A stretch of DNA of 64,000 nt from positions 124,001 to 188,000 of the forward strand of contig CAJNAR010000155.1 in NCBI GenBank assembly GCA_905220665.1. Reading direction: 5' to 3'. Of the stretch, positions 28,912 through 39,992 are shown piece after piece. A program made the position numbers and the translations under genes. Numbering within the stretch: position 1 is the stretch's first letter; each line of letters starts with the position of its first letter. Below the pieces are notes generated by a model. That model had not been told where the DNA came from. It did no database searches and was given only the letters and a program-made list of their open reading frames with translations. This DNA comes from Albugo candida (Eukaryota; Oomycota; Peronosporomycetes; Albuginales; Albuginaceae).

Positions 28912-30933
28912 CTATTGTATCATACAGGTAGATGACAAATCCTTCCTACAGAATCCGCATCGCCAAATCTCATCGTTTCTGCTTGCAATAAACTCCTCCC
29001 ATCCCACAGAACGGATCATCGACGTGTGTGGTACCACTACATCACTTCTCCTTCCATCCGTATCCCTCTCTTTCTCTCTCTTCTCCGTACACAAACCGCT
29101 TTGCACTTTACATTCTATCGATTGTGCACATTCCAAATGACATTTTTCGGCTTCCATGCGATCAAAAACGTGCTTTCTCGCTCTCAATGGCATCTCCTCA
29201 CACTGATTTCGATTCTCCGCACTGTGTTTCTGCCGCTGACGTTTTTTCTTCCGCGCTCGATACTGCTGAAAAATATGAGATTCTCGATAGTAATGACACA
29301 ACTGAGACTCCAAGAGCTCGTGATCGACACACACGAGCGGTTCCTTCATGTACATTTGTGCGGGAACGGTTCCTTCCTCGAGAATCGCTTCCTTTCGATC
29401 ACAAGCCTTTTTCTCCATAAACGATTCATTCACTTGAGACGGAATCGACTGATCTCTCGGATTGTGAAGCGGAAGCTTGAGGTATCGACAGATCGCGTTG
29501 CATCGATGAGACTCTAAAAAGCGTGCAAACCCTCGAAGTGACAGATTCCCCTTACCGAATTCCTTCCCACGTCGCGTGTGAATCTGTGGGTCCGTGTAAT
29601 GATCTCCAACGCCTTGAATATCGACAATGAGCATTTGATGACCCGATATCTCATATGTGAAATGAGAGAATGCTTGCGGCGTATTACGTTCCAATTCGCT
29701 TACGTATCCGAAATTGTTATTGTGCTTTTGATATTCGCCGGCAATGTAAGGCTCCACACCACAAATTGTTCCTCGTAATGTCCAATCGTGTTGAGAGACG
29801 GATGGAGATAGAGTCGAAATTGGCTGATTTGGAGTTTGAAGAGATATCAATTGTAAGATCCACGCTTCCAGAAACTTGACACGGCGTGGAGGATTGTAGC
29901 TATTGTACAACGTGGCGAATTTCGCGGCTACAGCTTGCATTTCCACATCACGAAAATACGTGTCGGGATTCTCATTCGGATTCATCGCCACTTTAGCCAC
30001 ATACGTCAATGACGACGGAATACGACCGACTTGCATGCTCATGTCTTGCAAATGATATACCTGTCGAAGCCCGCCTTGCGCGAACGGTGTTTGATCCAAT
30101 TTGACTTGAATTCGACTACTGGTCCACTACGATTCATTGTATCGATCAAAGGTGTACATTGCGTGTGGAATGCGTACCTTGCGCTCCTGCGAGTCGAATA
30201 CGTGTTTGATTGCTTCTCGTTCCTTTAAAAGTGTAAAGTCTGGCGGGCCAATGGCAATCTGTGTCAAATATCTATCCGATCGATTGACCGGGTCCACAGC
30301 TGTATAGAAATCGCGTCAGTATCATAATATTCGTATCGACGTTTACGTACAATTCCCCAGCGATTGTTCCGCTTGTTGCTCGTCCACAAGCTGTAATCTC
30401 CGCTCTTTGAACTCTGTAATTGTGATAAATCCTTCTTGCAGTAATTTCTGAAGATTTTGAAGCTTTTCATCGTGAGGCTCCTCGCCAATTGATATTTTAT
30501 CAAAAGATTGATTTTTCACAAAACGTGGAGCCCTTTTGATGGATTCCCAACTTTGATCCGACGGCGTGTAAGCGATCGCTTCCATAATACGTTCTTCATA
30601 AACCATATTTTCCGAATACGCTCTTCGTCGTCTGATATGGCCTGTCAACTCGCTGGCAGTGGTTGACACATTGCAAACCGTTTGTATGCTTATTTCTTCA
30701 GTGGATGGCCATACGTATGGCTCTGCGCACGGCAGAGGCGATGAGAAGATGACCGATAGATCGAGACTAAAACCTCTTTTCCTTCCATCTTGTAGGAACA
30801 CAGCACACGCGGATGAAATCGATGATACAATCAATGAGCGAGGATGTAATTCCGCGATACAAATCGTTTGTATGACGTTCGAGTGCATAGAGTTCATTGG
30901 AGGTGTGTACTCGTCTTCTTTTATAAGAGACAT
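28912..30933 (-). CDS. Alpha-kinase (MHCK/eEF2K type) with a SHOCT-like N-terminal motif
   Basis: Three exons on the minus strand: 30933-30351, 30299-30178, 30126-28912 (introns 51 and 51 nt), 639 residues. Alpha-kinases are atypical Ser/Thr kinases such as eEF2K and myosin heavy chain kinase. N-terminal ~150 residues are of unknown fold; around residue 170 lies KLLQEGFITITEFKERRLQL, resembling a SHOCT (short helical) element. The kinase begins near WTSSRIQVK and shows PFAQGGLRQVYHL (loop), YVAKVA (lysine), VEPYIAGEYQKHNNNFG, QMLIVDIQGVGDHYTDPQIH and FGKGNLSLRGFARFL, i.e. the full catalytic and zinc-region pattern. The C-terminal ~200 residues are charged, coiled and carry a last Cys pair (CGFC). 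Substrate unknown. Confidence 0.9.
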
Positions 30934-31712
30934 TTGACTCTATTGAATGAGACACTGTAAAGCGATATGGCGCGCAGACATGCAATGGAGAGGAATCAGA
31001 CGTCCAATTCAGTCCAAAGAGCAGATATACTACTAGTCGACGCGAATGCTCGATTCTTTTTTATATCGGTCCTTCTATAAAACACATTGAGACAGCCAAT
31101 AGGAGATGTATTATAAGATGTTTTATGCGTGGCAGCGATTCGATATCGCAATGTACAGCCGGCTGGTGCTAAGGAGACGTATTGGAGTGGTGAGAGAGAT
31201 GGGATGCTTAATTACGTTAACTTGTGCTCCAAACGAGTCGATTATCCACGCATGTAGGTGACGTATGCGTCAGTGCTTTTGCCGGGGGATGATCCCGCGT
31301 TGTAGCTTTTACTGCGTTCTACCACTTTTGATCAGTGTCCGCACAGCTGTCTGCTGACCGATGAATGTATTGCCACTCAGTACGTCGCCTTTCACATGAC
31401 AGTGTGCGAGCCGTTGGTACTTCTGCTCGTATTTTAGACATACAAATTCCATCTATAGCTATAGATTATAACCAAGCTTTCTGCTGCGTTAAGAGCCGCA
31501 TTGCAGGTCTATACTCTCTACAAACGCTTCTCTTTCGTATGCGTAGATACGTCATACGAAACATAATCCGTCTACGCATCTTTCAATAGTACTTTGGGTA
31601 CAAGAAGCAACGTCATCGCGACGCAACAGCTTCCACAAAAACCACATCATCTAATATCATACTTGTAATATTAGTAAACTATCGCGATAGTAAAGAAAAC
31701 AAACCGACAAAT
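30934..31712. promoter_or_regulatory. Shared 5' region of two divergent genes, 779 nt
   Basis: Between the alpha-kinase (minus) and Rab3GAP (plus) starts. Contains no supportable gene; the longest frame (31365-31589) shows no domain. Both promoters lie here. Confidence 0.45.
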
Positions 31713-34700
31713 ATGGAGAATCGCTCGCAGTCGGAAGATGACTTTCAGTCCCAATTTGTGGACTATACGAACGCAACGTCATTCGAATACTTTATATCTT
31801 CCATAGAGAATGTCATTGACAAATGGAATCTCGAAAATAAAGGCCACATACCTCACACTGTTTTGAATTCTCTTTCCACATGCGCTACTGATACCACCGA
31901 ATCAGATGAGAGACCGTGTGCGTGCACGAAATGCATCGCACCGCCGGTACACACATTCGATTCCAATACCAATGCAAAGTACGAGCTATTACCCATCGAA
32001 ACGACCTCACGCGCCACTGATACGCCTCTCTCCGTCCCGTTCGCTGCAAACGCATCGACACCGCATAGCTGTTATTTGATGATTCTTTGTGGTAGCGATG
32101 AGCACAATTTTCAATCAAACAATGAAATGAGTCATCGGAAATGGCGCGTAGGAATGGAACACTTTACGCCCACGATGCTTTCTATTGCAAATTCCGACAG
32201 AGATTCACCAAATGTATTGGAAAATGGACAGAATGCTTCATCGTATACGAATGGCTGGTCAGAATATCGAATGGATGAGGATGAAGATGCAGAAACGAGA
32301 CCACACGAATGGAATACAGAGGTCACGTGGCATCCTCAGCTGCTGAATCAGATGCTTTGTCGATGGTTTGGAGTATCGGAAGCTATTCTGATTCTTCGAG
32401 TCACGTATCCATGTGGTATCTCTGATAGTGGAAGAGCCAGCAATAGCATTATCCTCCAAGGGTTTTGTTCATCTCAATCGAACGTGAATGGGTTGGACGA
32501 CCAATTACTACACGCAAAGGTGGAAGAGATGGACGGAGATGAAGCCAAATATATACTATCGTCATTGACATTGGCACTCGAGCATCGAAATTGCACACTT
32601 CCATTCTTTGTACCAGTGAATGATCTAAAAGAAGGAAATTGGCTTGGAGGCTCGATTCCTGGCTCATACGGAACCACAAGTCTAACGTTTGAGACGCAAC
32701 GCGTACAAGAAGTGTGGTTTCCACAGAGTTGTATCAGCGGTCTTTTGGACTACTTCAAATCAAAGCTGCAGCTACCAATCGACACAGCTCATAACGATGC
32801 TTTTGAAAGGAGTAAGGGATGCCTGGAACCAGGAATTCGGGTATCCGCGTGGTATAAATATCAATGGTTCCCATCTACTCCAACTGAACGTGATGGGATC
32901 AAAAGTAGCGATGCGTTTCCATGGCGTACCTCAGCGTTGTTGACACGCCATTCTGCGTCCAGACGTCGACGGAAAGAGCTGTTGAAGCTTTTATTTGGGA
33001 AGAAGAGCATCAGCGAAGATACACCATACTGGGGATGCTGTCGGTTCCCTATCAAGCGGATGGATCTCGTGGTAGCATGGAAAAATCTTCGTGAAGGAAC
33101 ATTTGTCGATAATGCGGTTCACTCTACGTTGAATCCCGTGGATGCTCCAGAGTGGTTTCTTCGAGCTACATTCCATTCATTCCGTGCAATCAACGAACGG
33201 AAGCCTGAAATGCCACTCAGCAAGCTACTTGCCAACTTGACACAGGCATATTCGAACGCAAGAGAGCTTGGTAAGGATCTTCTCGTGACGGAACTATCTC
33301 CACCATTGCATCGTCCTTCGTCTTGGATGTCAAGAATCACCGATGATGCCACAAATGGTAGCAAACAAGAACTCAACCATTCAGCTTCAACGTCTGATAC
33401 TGTCGAAGAAGCTTTGAAGATGACCTCACAAACCTCACGCTCTTTTCATGATTCTATCCCTGCAGCCCGTGCCGCAGTGGTTTTTGGAAACGCTATTGGG
33501 TCATTGACTTCTTCCATTATGGCGGCGGCGACGTGGAAAGGAACGGATATCAAAATCATACAAGAAGTGATACAAGATCTTTTTAGCACGTCAATGACGT
33601 CGACCGGACATCAGGAGTCTAGCACTTTATCGTCGAGCTCAATGAACCTTCAGGATGACAACGACGAAACATTTGATGCTCGTTGTGCTACTTCCTCCGA
33701 GCCACAAAGCTTTGTCTCCGAGTTTGATGTGAGTTGGATCAGTCATACTGCCCCACCTGATACGTTGACATCCGCTTTGGCTTGTCGGATGGGAATGTTA
33801 CGTACGTGTTCCTTCATTCTCAAAACACAGCATTTGACGTAACGTTGTTGCCATTTGTTCCCTGTAGACGGTGTGACTGCCATGTCGCTACTTTGGGTTG
33901 AATTTGTGAGCAGGTTGCGCGATTGCTGGAGTGAATATCGTCTTGTTCCGCATCTTGTAAGCCTCGGAATCATCTTTGCAATCTAGCGGATAAAGCTATT
34001 TGTCTTGTGCAAGTAGGGGATTGATTCCGCGTGGAATGAGCCTTCGAAGGGAGCCAAGCGGAGTAGTCTTTGGCTGAATGGAATCCGCTCCCACGAACAG
34101 ATGCAATCCATGGAGATGGCATTCGCTCCAGACTTTCGCTGCTGCTTACTTCATCAGAAATTACAGCTTTTGAACGGCTGCATACTTCGTCGTGCTGTTC
34201 AAATTCGGGATCCTGAAAGGTATCACAGTAAAGAAAACGGATCGACTGTAAATTTGGGCGAAGAGGGAAGCAGAAGCGAGGATGAGTATTTCGATACAAT
34301 GGAGCATCTCCACGATGAATTGTACATCGCTCCATCGAATCCATTAAATCAAAAACCACGCGGAGTTTTGACAGCTTCAAAGCATCAACTCAAGCTGTTA
34401 CTCACAGGTGCCACAATGAACGAGCCAATACTTCAGGCTGCTTTGCCGCTTACGGAAGATATCGCTCAACAGCACGAGGAAATACTGACCCGTCTAGGCG
34501 GGACTTCAGAGTCTGTACGCCTTCGCCAAGAGATGCAAAGCGCCACATTAGTATCGGACATGCAAGCATTCAAAGCTGCAAACCCTGGGGCCGTCTTGGC
34601 AGACTTCATACGGTGGTATACGCCCAAGGACTGGACATCATTCGAACTGGGATCCTCAGCTAGTACGGCTACGGAGGAATCGAATATGGTGCTTTCGGTT

Positions 34701-35849
34701 GAGGAATCTTCGCTTCCATTGACTGGCAAAGATAAATGGTGGTTTTCCGGTAAAGGGATGCTTTCACAGCGCACGAGGCCAATAGACGATTTAGATTCCA
34801 ATGTAACTCGAAATTTGTGGCAGGACATGTGGGAAAAATGCTGTCCGAAACCGGTGGACGAGCAGAAAGCGCTGTTTACTCCCGACCATGAGGCTGAGAA
34901 AGTATTTCATTATTTGGAGACGATTCGGCCTGTTGAAATGTTTCACCAAATGCTAGTTGCTGCAATGGGAGGCTGTGTATACACGTTGCTGACAGTTTTC
35001 GATACTCCAAGCGCCGTTCACTCCGATGGAAAGAAGTGGAATACTGGCAGCAACAAACGCGATTCTCTCGACAAAAAGATCGATGCTCTTCCTGCATACA
35101 TAGGGACACACATGAGAAAAGTTGTGGATGTCAGTGACCGTGCGGTGTCTTTGTTAGATGAAGCCTTGACAGAATCACAACAATTGAATCAACCAATACG
35201 GCAAGCAGGTTCGATATTAACAGCTGCGATGGAAATGGCTTTGGATGCGTGTTGGAATGTTGTAAAGGTCGTGGAAGACGTTGAGCTGTTGATGTCGGAA
35301 GCGCTTAGTCTTCTCAACTACCTCACTTCTCCTATTTATCGAGAAAGGAAAAGTAGCGATTGCGAGCTCATCAAGTACTGGGACATGGTTGACTCCATGT
35401 TACAGAGCTCGCACAACTGTGTCTTTCCCTTACCCAAAAAGCATAACATGACAGCAGTACATTCCCACTCCACAATTCGCACTCACATCTCCACTTTATA
35501 TCAGTTCCCCACGGCACCAAACAGCTATGCGTCATCCAATTTCTCTGATACAAGCGATTCCGTGCCCCAGCTAACTGAACCGATCCAACGAGAGTATGTA
35601 CTCCGATCGATATGCTGCCGATCCTTCCTTCAAGAAAACAATGTCAATATCCATAGAGTCAACCGATGGCAAGCACATAGAGAGTTAGAAGAGCGTGAGG
35701 AGAACAATTTTGTATCGAAATTAGAAACCACATCAGCTCAGCTCCTGGCCAGCAGCGGTAAGACCCCTCTTGGGATTAATCGAATGTATGCTCGCTTCAC
35801 AAAGCAGACAGTTCGATTCGCATTATTACTCAGTGAATCTGAGTTTTAG
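31713..35849 (+). CDS. RAB3GAP1: Rab3 GTPase-activating protein catalytic subunit
   Basis: Three exons: 31713-33801, 33868-33956 and a last exon that starts at 34101 or, better by family spacing, 34116, ending 35849; about 1,303-1,308 residues. Rab3GAP1 with RAB3GAP2 stimulates Rab3 GTP hydrolysis and acts as an exchange factor for Rab18; it works at ER and secretory membranes. Family blocks seen: FEYFISSIENVIDKW at the N terminus, HPQLLNQMLCRWFG, ILSSLTLALEHRNCTLPFFVPV, SGLLDYFKSKLQLP, and around the splice junctions MSLLWVEFVSRLRDCW (exon 2) followed by PDFRCCLLHQKLQLLN (exon 3). Intron 1 is 66 nt and intron 2 about 144-159 nt, which is long for this window. The long C-terminal part (PFM-like helices, low similarity) is oomycete-specific by eye. 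Confidence 0.92.
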
Positions 35850-35872
35850 AAGTGGGCGTTCACGCCATTCAT

Positions 35873-35900
35873 TTTAGGGTTTAGTGTTTAGTGTTTAGCG
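35873..35900 (+). repeat. Four TTTAGGG-like heptamers
   Basis: Tandem heptamers TTTAGGG, TTTAGTG, TTTAGTG, TTTAGCG lie just after the Rab3GAP stop. TTTAGGG is the usual plant/oomycete telomere repeat; these units are degenerate. They may be an interstitial telomere-like remnant or a chance run. Confidence 0.55.
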
Positions 35901-36067
35901 TATAAGCTGGATGAAAGCATAGATTTTGGTGAAAGGCTTGAGAAGGCATGCGATGGAAAATTGCACTCCAGTGCTGCGTACAGAGAGGAATGTTTACGAG
36001 GAGATATCACTTCGATTCTGCAACTTCTTAAGTAGTGTTTTGCACACTATTAGTGGAAGTTTCGGAT

Positions 36068-36784
36068 ATGCAAGGAAGGACATCACCTTATGCGAAAACT
36101 GTTGGCGGCAAACTGCGATTGAAAGGGAACGCCACCGCTTTGTACGTGAGGAAATACATGATCACGCAATGTATGTTTCAAATGTGTGCTTTGCATAGAT
36201 CGAAGAAAAGGAAACGAAGTAGAAAGTCGGAACAAGTCGAGCCAAAACTCGAAGACGACAATTCCCAGATCGATCAACCTAGTGCGGAAGATCTATTAAC
36301 CAAATGCAAAGGGACAGGAAGGATTTTATCTTCTGGTACAACGCTGATGGGTCAAATCGGAACAAAATTTTTACAAGAATTGAGTGTCGGTGATGCGATC
36401 ATCATTCAGCATCCCACATCACTGGTGGAAGAAACACGAATCCTGCGAATGGTTTTAAGTGACGTATCGGCCTCTCTGAGCTCCCCATTTTCCACCGACC
36501 TGATTTCCAGCACTGCATTTCATTATATAAAAGCTCCCAAAGATGATGATGAACAAGAGAATGAATCGACTTTGAAAAAAAGGATTTTGAAGAGCGATGA
36601 AAAGAATGCATTTGGAACGTACGCAGGTGGGACAGAAATGGGCACGGAGCTCACGTACCGAGTAAAGAAGAGTGGTGTCTATGGTGGTTATCAGATTATT
36701 CGAGAAAAGGCATCCGCAGTGCGAACACGTGAGGAGCTCTTGGACTTTCGGGAGAAAAAGAAAGGAGATCGCCATTGTATGTGA
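36068..36784 (+). CDS. Conserved-looking protein of unknown function, with an optional in-frame intron
   Basis: Starting at ATG 36068 the frame reads MQGRTSPYAKTVGGKLRLKG, then continues to TGA 36784. Bases 36142-36198 are a good GT-AG intron (GTACGTG...GCATAG), 57 nt, a multiple of three and free of stops, so both spliced (219 residues) and unspliced (238 residues) forms keep frame; spliced reads TALSKKRKRSRK. After a basic, nuclear-localisation-like stretch and an acidic linker comes a probable beta-rich core (GTGRILSSGTTLMGQIG ... LSVGDAIIIQHP) and a conserved-looking end REKKKGDRHCM. No named family recognised. It lies 218 nt after Rab3GAP on the same strand. Confidence 0.65.
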   Translation: MQGRTSPYAKTVGGKLRLKGNATALYVRKYMITQCMFQMCALHRSKKRKRSRKSEQVEPKLEDDNSQIDQPSAEDLLTKCKGTGRILSSGTTLMGQIGTKFLQELSVGDAIIIQHPTSLVEETRILRMVLSDVSASLSSPFSTDLISSTAFHYIKAPKDDDEQENESTLKKRILKSDEKNAFGTYAGGTEMGTELTYRVKKSGVYGGYQIIREKASAVRTREELLDFREKKKGDRHCM

Positions 36785-36918
36785 TGGAATTACATCTTTT
36801 GCATGTAGCAATAGCCTCTTGTGATCGCTCGTACACGCGCAAGAGCAAGTCCATCGTATCTCACGAGTAGAAATGACTTTCGACGCTCAACCTTTCACTT
36901 AGGTTTGTATGTTTCGAT

Positions 36919-37348
36919 TCACATTGCCCAAAATTCTTCAAATTCTTGTAATTCTTGTTCTTGACGATGTTGCAATGGTATTATTTTTCCCAGGCCTCCT
37001 GCTCTTTTGTGACGATCACTCGGTTTGAAGTCCATGCTTTGCTCATCGTTGAGCTCCAGAAACGGCTCTTTTGAACGACGGTCAATACGGTCTATCCATA
37101 AGAAACTGAGGTTATAGTGATATGGCTGCACTGAATCCTAAAGCCGCTTTACTTTCTGCAATTCTTCGGTCGTTGTTTTTGTACCACCTCAATAATAGAC
37201 GAACTACTAAAAGCACAGTGAGTGTGCTCGATACCACTACCAACGAAATCCATTCCGCAGTGCTGATATGTGCCGGATTTCTTGAGATAGTACTTGTGGT
37301 GTTGCCCCTTTGTGTCGACGACAACAATACAAAAGTACCTGTGCACAA
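36919..37348 (-). CDS. Possible small single-TM protein, gene structure unresolved
   Basis: Two minus-strand frames probably belong to one gene. The upstream one (37348 to about 37185) has a hydrophobic segment (WISLVVVSSTLTVLLVVRLLL). The downstream one (37105-36919) encodes a polar tail (WIDRIDRRSKEPFLEL ... KRAGGLGKIIPLQHRQEQELQEFEEFWAM). A GT-AG pair (donor GTACAA at 37184, acceptor CAG at 37106, about 79 nt) joins them in frame. No ATG is in place upstream, so at least one 5' exon is missing. Not recognised as a family; confidence is low. Confidence 0.35.
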
Positions 37349-37793
37349 CGCGTACAGAGTTGAGACCTGAATTTCGATAAAGTCACTAGAAGAAATGAAC
37401 CTATAAAATGCGCTGAAGCTGCGACTTCAGTATCTATGAGAAGTGGAGCAAAGATATGTGTCGGGAGCGTCAACAATGCGGGTGAAGTGCAGTCAATTGA
37501 GATAGAGTATGCTAAAGTAGTTTGCGAATCAAAATGAGGAACCCGAGGATCAATAATGTACCGTATTGTCGTCGCTGCAATTTCGATATGATATTTACTG
37601 GTTCGAGTTGGATCCGTGTGCATGATCTCCGCTTTTGTTGGCTAAGCGTAACCTCTGACCATTCAATGCATACAAAACAGCGCGGTGTACGGGATAAAGA
37701 CTCTTTCTCCGTCAGAGACGTAGAAAACGCAAAGGTAAGCACTTGATCCATTTTCGATTATGAAGGTACTACCTGTGAAAATTAATATAAACT
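37349..37793. other. Intergenic or 5' part of an unresolved gene, 445 nt
   Basis: May contain the missing first exon of the small TM gene (an ATG on the minus strand lies at 37622 but no consistent splicing was found). Ends at the stop of the aspartate oxidase gene. No repeat seen. Confidence 0.35.
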
Positions 37794-39512
37794 TCAACTT
37801 GCACTATTGCTTTCCGGAACGACAAAATGCGTTCCTACAGCAATCGGACTCTCAAGTGCTGCTACAGCGATTTCTTTCGCACAACGAACTGCGTTACGGC
37901 ATTTTGTGCTTTCGATACAAATTGTACATTGCGCATATAAGCGTTCTGTACGTATGTCCAAAGCTCTGAGCTTCTCCACAGCAGTTGCCATTCCGCGACG
38001 AGTCCGAAGAGGCCCGAAAAACTCCCACATTAGTGTGCGTGTCGTGGTCATAACATCTTCAAATTCCTGAAGTGGAGGCGTTATCGATCCGCAGTGACTG
38101 ACATCAAGTCGATCAGTACTCATATCGTACAGGGCTGGATCCGGAAAAGAGTTGGACAGTTGCTTTGCAATGTGGATGGCAGCAGCATTTCCCCAGATAA
38201 GACCTTCCAAAAGCGACGAGGATGCGAGACGATTTGCTCCATGGAGACCCGTGCAGCTGACTTCGCCAGCAGCGTACAAACCATCAATAGATGTTCGTCC
38301 GTCCAAGTCAACCGCGATACCTCCACAATGATAGTGAGCAGCTGGAACAATTGGTATCATATCTGTGGTCATGTCGATACTTTGTGAGAGACAATGCTGA
38401 TAGATGGTTGGGAATCTCGTCTTGATCCAATCGGCATCTTTGTGCGATATGTCAAGATACATACACATTCGACTGTGCTTTTCCATTTCTGTCAAAATCA
38501 TTCGAGCAACGACGTCTCTGGGTGCCAATTCGCCGGCCTCGTGGTAATCCTTTGCAAACGCTCGGCCATTCTGATCGCGTAGAATTGCACCTTCCCCACG
38601 AAGTGCTTCTGTTAGCAGAAAGCGACGTTGACCTGGTATATATAGAGTGGTAGGATGAAACTGCACAAATTGCAAATTCTTCAGTTGGGCGCCAACTCGC
38701 GCTGCAAGCGCGATTCCTTCCCCTTTAGCGGTCTCTGGATTTGATGTGTTCAAATAAATGTCACCGATGCCACCTGTGGCTAGAAGTGTAAACGGAGATC
38801 GAAATATCTCTACTTGATTCGACTTGGTGATGGTTAGCACCCCGATACAACTACCTTCCCAATTCTTCACCAGTTCGTACACATTTCGTCCCATCACCAA
38901 TTCGATATTACTGTTGCTGGCTAGTGCGTCAATCATGCTTTCACTGATGGCTTTGCCGCTGTGGTCTGCCTTGTAGAGTATACGAGCTCGATTATGTGAG
39001 GCCTCCAAAGTTAATGCAAGATTTCCCGATTCATCACGTGTGAAAGGTACTTTGGCTTCTTCGAGTAATACTTTATCTACCAGATCAGGGCCTTCACGGG
39101 CAAGTTTCTGAACGGCTACATCTTCACACAAACCAGCACCTGCTTTATGAATGTCGGATGAGAGCAAATCGGAGCTATCGTTGACACCTCGGTAGATAAT
39201 ACCTCCTTGCGCCCAGTATGTAGCACAATCATTCGGATCGTCTGCGCCAGAAATTACAGTGACTTTAATACCTTGTTTGGCCAGATATAATGCAGCACTG
39301 CAACCAGCTATACCACATCCAATAATCAGCACACTGGAGTATCTCGAGTTGTACGCGACATTTCCAGAAGATGACAGAGTACTTGATTTCGTAGGATAAT
39401 GCGCGTGAATGAATGGGTCCACACCATACTGTTTTTCGTGTAATGGTACCGAACAAGGAGTCGGTCTTCCGAGCAAGCCAGCTGTGATCAGAGCCACATC
39501 CAACTGCGTCAT
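37794..39512 (-). CDS. nadB: L-aspartate oxidase
   Basis: A 572-residue single-exon gene. NadB oxidises L-aspartate to iminoaspartate with FAD, the first step of the aspartate route to quinolinate and NAD. The FAD-binding motif is clear (VLIIGCGIAGCSAALYLA), followed by YWAQGGI, SHNRARILYKADHSG, FTLLATGGIGDIYLNTSNPE, FVQFHPTTLY, LLTEALRGEGA, ELAPRDVVAR, and the signature LHGANRLASSSLLEGLIWG near the C terminus. A 50-residue N-terminal extension precedes the FAD motif; it is not an obvious transit peptide. Most animals and fungi use the tryptophan route, so its presence in this lineage is of interest. The quinolinate synthase partner (NadA) is not in the window. Confidence 0.97.
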   Translation of the reverse strand: MTQLDVALITAGLLGRPTPCSVPLHEKQYGVDPFIHAHYPTKSSTLSSSGNVAYNSRYSSVLIIGCGIAGCSAALYLAKQGIKVTVISGADDPNDCATYWAQGGIIYRGVNDSSDLLSSDIHKAGAGLCEDVAVQKLAREGPDLVDKVLLEEAKVPFTRDESGNLALTLEASHNRARILYKADHSGKAISESMIDALASNSNIELVMGRNVYELVKNWEGSCIGVLTITKSNQVEIFRSPFTLLATGGIGDIYLNTSNPETAKGEGIALAARVGAQLKNLQFVQFHPTTLYIPGQRRFLLTEALRGEGAILRDQNGRAFAKDYHEAGELAPRDVVARMILTEMEKHSRMCMYLDISHKDADWIKTRFPTIYQHCLSQSIDMTTDMIPIVPAAHYHCGGIAVDLDGRTSIDGLYAAGEVSCTGLHGANRLASSSLLEGLIWGNAAAIHIAKQLSNSFPDPALYDMSTDRLDVSHCGSITPPLQEFEDVMTTTRTLMWEFFGPLRTRRGMATAVEKLRALDIRTERLYAQCTICIESTKCRNAVRCAKEIAVAALESPIAVGTHFVVPESNSAS

Positions 39513-39992
39513 AGTGAGCAGCTTTAGGAGCTCCCCTAAACGGCTCTTTTTGTTGTTTTTCTGTTCGCTGTCTCTTTTCTCTTGACGAATGGATTCAATT
39601 CTTAGTGGGTTGTCGTGTAAATTGGGTATTTCTTGTTAAAAGTCCACGTGCTCTTCACTGACATTCAGTTGTTCTGCCGCGCGCGCAAAAGCAAAATGAA
39701 AAGTAAAATGTAAAAGAGAGAGTGAGCTTGTGGTAGTGAGGGTAGGTGATGTCTACCTTTCAAAGAATGATGCTCTTCTACTACAAATAGACAAGGGTTA
39801 GGCGGTCTTCGAACCGAGAGTCCGTAGGCTCTCAAACTATTTGACAGAGTGATTGTCAATCTCTAAAAATAGAAAACTTAGGGTATCACAACTTCCAACC
39901 CAAACCACCCAGATGAGACCTTAGTCGCCCCGGTAGACAGATTAGCGTATACTTTCGTATACTACGATCTTGAAAAGGCACACTGTGACTTA
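39513..39992. promoter_or_regulatory. Shared 5' region of two divergent genes, 480 nt
   Basis: Between aspartate oxidase (minus) and the RCC1-like gene (plus). A minus-strand TTCGAAG near 39795 resembles a tRNA T loop but no cloverleaf could be folded. No gene seen. Confidence 0.45.

Noticed and set aside
33957..34115. Extra exon between 33987 and 34019 in the Rab3GAP gene
   Set aside because: Would add residues not in the family and then needs a second weak intron; a single longer intron is simpler.
39780..39860. Possible tRNA on the minus strand (TTCGAAG loop)
   Set aside because: The T-arm and acceptor stems do not pair; no full cloverleaf.
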